Shown: positions 62,083 through 64,000 of the stretch, piece by piece
Numbering within the stretch: the first letter of the stretch is position 1
Layout of the letters: the number at the start of each line of letters is the position of its first letter
Origin: Cephalotrichum gorgonifer
Taxonomy: Eukaryota > Ascomycota > Sordariomycetes > Microascales > Microascaceae
Length of the DNA stretch: 64,000 nt
Assembly: GCA_900312665.1 (NCBI GenBank)
Contig: ONZQ02000006.1
Coordinates: forward strand, 329,981 to 393,980
Direction of reading: 5' to 3'
Notes under the pieces: generated by a model
Seen by the model: the letters and a program-made list of their open reading frames with translations, nothing else
The model's database searches: none
Told to the model about the DNA's origin: nothing
Translations under genes and position numbers: made by a program

Positions 62083-62561
62083 ATGAAGGTCAAGATAACC
62101 AAATGGAGCACGGTCGCCACCTGGAGATGGGATGTACCCGAGGACGACGTTTGTGGCATCTGTCAGGTCCACTACGACGGCACCTGCCCGACATGCAAAT
62201 ATCCCGGCGATAACTGCAGCGTCTGTTAGTGCTATCCGAAACTCCCCTGTTGACTGCGACATAATATCCGCTAACTTCTCTCGTGAAACGCGCAGTGTCC
62301 GGGACGTGCGGCCATATATTCCACATGGTATGAGATGATGCGGCAACCCCTTTCGCAATGCTTTGATGCGCGCTTACGCCTTACTTTCTAGCACTGTATC
62401 CTTGAATGGGTAAAACAAGAGGCTGCCAAGGGCCAGTGTCCGATGTGTCGGCAGAGTATGTGTCTCTTTTCCTCCGAGAGACCTGATTCTACTAACATCT
62501 CGGTGTAGGGTTTGAGTGGAACGACCAGACTGTTGAGAACACATCTGAGGTTGGAGAGTGA
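62083..62561 (+). CDS. APC11: Anaphase-promoting complex subunit 11 (RING-H2)
   Basis: Catalytic RING subunit of the APC/C ubiquitin ligase that targets cyclins and securin. CDS is join(62083..62224, 62296..62327, 62392..62455, 62509..62561), 96 aa, four exons with one of only 32 nt. The start MKVKITKWSTVATWRWDVPED is the family N-terminus. Zinc ligands follow in order: CGIC, then CPTCKYPGDNC (the Apc11-specific insertion), CGHIFHMHC, and CPMCR. The splice choices were fixed by the conserved GHIFHMHCILEWV and CPMCRQRFEW segments. Length fits (about 85-100 aa in fungi). The protein is intact. Confidence 0.96.
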
Positions 62562-63190
62562 CAGGTCCAGCCGCTGGGGTTGGTGTCGGAGTTGGGGCTG
62601 GTGTTGACGGCGTTGACGGGCCGGAACAGGTTGTTTTCTTTGACAGGGAGGCGTTTGCTTAAACATGTTTATCGGGATACCCCTTGTGTGACATATGCCA
62701 TCATGCCCAAGCTAGTGAATATGAATCAGACGAAACTCAGACTAACTTAGACGAACGTGACAAAGCCAGCCGCCTTGAATGGGTGATGAGAGACACCCCC
62801 AAAACCGGACTTGGTGCATCAAACGTCAATATGTAGTCTATAAACCTAGACAGCAACGGATAAACTCTAGTCACAATCAGACCAAGTCATGCAATTAATG
62901 AAGATATAATACAATCAAAACTGACCAAGGTACGAGAATTTATCTCCAAGGTATTACACCACCAGCCAGGCACACCTATATCCCCTGCATCTCACGTGCC
63001 GATAAGATAAGTCAAGGAGCTCCCCACCCCCGAACCCAACGGGTCCTCCCGGATACAAGTAGACATATCCCTCAGCATCACCATCATCTCCAGCATCTCG
63101 ACGATGCCCCGGAACGGCTTCCCAAGCTATATCAACGCCTGATAGCCCGAACAAACAAATGAGTACGACCACCCGATCGTGGATCTCGCC
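62562..63190. other. Intergenic region between APC11 and the last gene
   Basis: 629 bp with the Apc11 3' UTR and the presumed promoter of the last gene. One TACAAGTA word near 63054. No gene seen. Confidence 0.55.
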
Positions 63191-63991
63191 ATGATGTCCC
63201 CCGGGACTGCGTCGTCGCCCCCCGCTGCGGCGCCGCCGCAAGGTACCACCAGCCCGCAACCACAGCCGCACGCCTTCTCCCCGCCCAGGCAGCAGCATCA
63301 CGACCACCACCCCCCCGACCTAGAAAAAGAAGAAGAAGAAGAACAAGACCCATCCCGAGGAGGAGGCCCACCCGGAGCCGCGAAACTGCCTCCGCTCTTC
63401 GCCCTCGTGCACAACTCCACCTCCAGGACGACGCACCACCCCCACGTCCACTACATATTCGCCGACGACGACCCGGACGTCCTGACGGAGGCGCTGGCGG
63501 CCGCGGACCCTTCCTCGTCGGCCGCCGCTGCCGCGGCGGGAGAGGGGCCGACGCGGTCCGTGCTCCTGGACCTCGAAGCCGGGGACGACGGCGGGTGGAG
63601 GGTGTCTCGCGCCGCGAGCCTCTCGGCGGACTGGGCCGTCGTCGACGCCGGGCTGCGGGGGATGGAGGACGCCGAGGGGAAGGGCGGGGAGGGGACGGGC
63701 GCGCTCATGCTCCGGATCGAGGGCGTGGATGGGGAGGGGAGCGGAGATGTTGTGGAGTCGCCTGGGGAGGGGAGCGGCACGAGGAGCGAGAGGGAGGAGT
63801 ACGGGACTCTGCTGGAGGAGTTTGAGAGGCGGATGACGGTTATGAGGAGGGTTGTGCAGGCGGGGGAGGGTAGGAGGCGGGTCGTGATACCGGAAGGTGG
63901 CGGCGAGGCCGAAGAGGAAGGGGAGAGGAGTGGCGGGAAGGGAGAAGGGGCGGAGGACCAGGTTCAGGCTGGGAGCAGAGTGGGGGACTGA
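63191..63991 (+). CDS. Low-complexity conserved fungal protein, 266 aa
   Basis: Single exon from the ATG at 63191 (a GTG four codons earlier is in frame but not expected as a start). Residues 1-55 are Pro/Gln/His-rich and then Glu-rich. The ordered part is about 60-160: LPPLFALVHNSTSRTTHHPH, then VHYIFADDDPDVLTEAL and SVLLDLEAGDDGGWRVSRAASLSADWAVVDAGLR. The DDDPD acidic cluster recalls fungal proteins of unknown function with a similar VHYIF-DDDP strand. A predicted helix follows (REEYGTLLEEFERRMTVMRR) and the tail is Gly/Glu-rich. No enzymatic motif is recognised. High GC and homopolymers call for care with the frame, but it stays open to a TGA. Confidence 0.65.
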   Translation: MMSPGTASSPPAAAPPQGTTSPQPQPHAFSPPRQQHHDHHPPDLEKEEEEEQDPSRGGGPPGAAKLPPLFALVHNSTSRTTHHPHVHYIFADDDPDVLTEALAAADPSSSAAAAAAGEGPTRSVLLDLEAGDDGGWRVSRAASLSADWAVVDAGLRGMEDAEGKGGEGTGALMLRIEGVDGEGSGDVVESPGEGSGTRSEREEYGTLLEEFERRMTVMRRVVQAGEGRRRVVIPEGGGEAEEEGERSGGKGEGAEDQVQAGSRVGD

Positions 63992-64000
63992 GGCGGGGGC

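Noticed and set aside
1..64000. Secondary-metabolite cluster, CRISPR array, phage or plasmid system
   Set aside because: No PKS, NRPS, terpene synthase, P450, repeat-spacer array or phage gene was seen; the gene set is eukaryotic housekeeping.

Overview
The window looks like nuclear chromosomal DNA of a filamentous ascomycete, most likely a Sordariomycete. Protein genes are broken by short introns of about 60-190 nt with GTRNGT-type donors and CTAAC/CTGAC-type branch points. The gene set includes a NoxA-type NADPH oxidase, a single class I myosin with a split start codon, a Neurospora-style dispersed 5S rRNA, and a G1 cyclin with a very long leader. I see no bacterial, phage or CRISPR features and no intact transposon.

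Layout. 1-3.2 kb is a pyrimidine-rich upstream region. 3.2-5.2 kb encodes a zinc-motif protein fused to a degenerate caspase-like domain (+). 6.5-10.3 kb is class I myosin (-), divergent from the NAT10/Kre33 RNA cytidine acetyltransferase (+, 11.3-14.7 kb). A small cysteine-containing protein follows at 15.6-16.5 kb (+). After about 4 kb without a gene comes NADPH oxidase NoxA (+, 20.4-22.6 kb). Mitoribosomal protein mS38 (-, 23.7-25.0 kb) and an Mpv17/Sym1 channel-family protein (-, 25.6-26.3 kb) follow. A tandem pair of 5S rRNA genes (-) lies at 27.3-27.6 kb.

From 27.6 to about 46.6 kb I find no credible gene. That 19-kb stretch is rich in a short motif, TACAAGTA/TACTTGTA, and in microsatellites. 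Genes resume with a G1/S cyclin (+, 48.1-49.4 kb, with a leader of about 1.5 kb), a retropepsin-like protein (-, 51.5-53.6 kb) divergent from a 1190-aa protein of unknown function (+, 54.4-58.1 kb), ribosomal protein uS5 (-, 58.7-59.8 kb), a mercaptopyruvate sulfurtransferase (-, 60.4-61.5 kb), APC/C subunit Apc11 (+, 62.1-62.6 kb) and a low-complexity protein (+, 63.2-64.0 kb).

Most genes are conserved housekeeping functions: translation, rRNA/tRNA modification, actin motility, cell cycle and mitochondrial functions. They do not form one pathway. The points most worth a second look are the caspase-like domain lacking its cysteine, the two reading-frame breaks in the myosin tail, the 5S pair that differ only at the two bases of one helical pair, the unannotated 19-kb region with its motif, and two large proteins of unknown function sharing one divergent promoter. 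I did not find convincing evidence for a wholly new multi-gene system. All exon boundaries were set by hand from splice motifs and frame, and each CDS total was checked to be divisible by three, except the myosin as noted.
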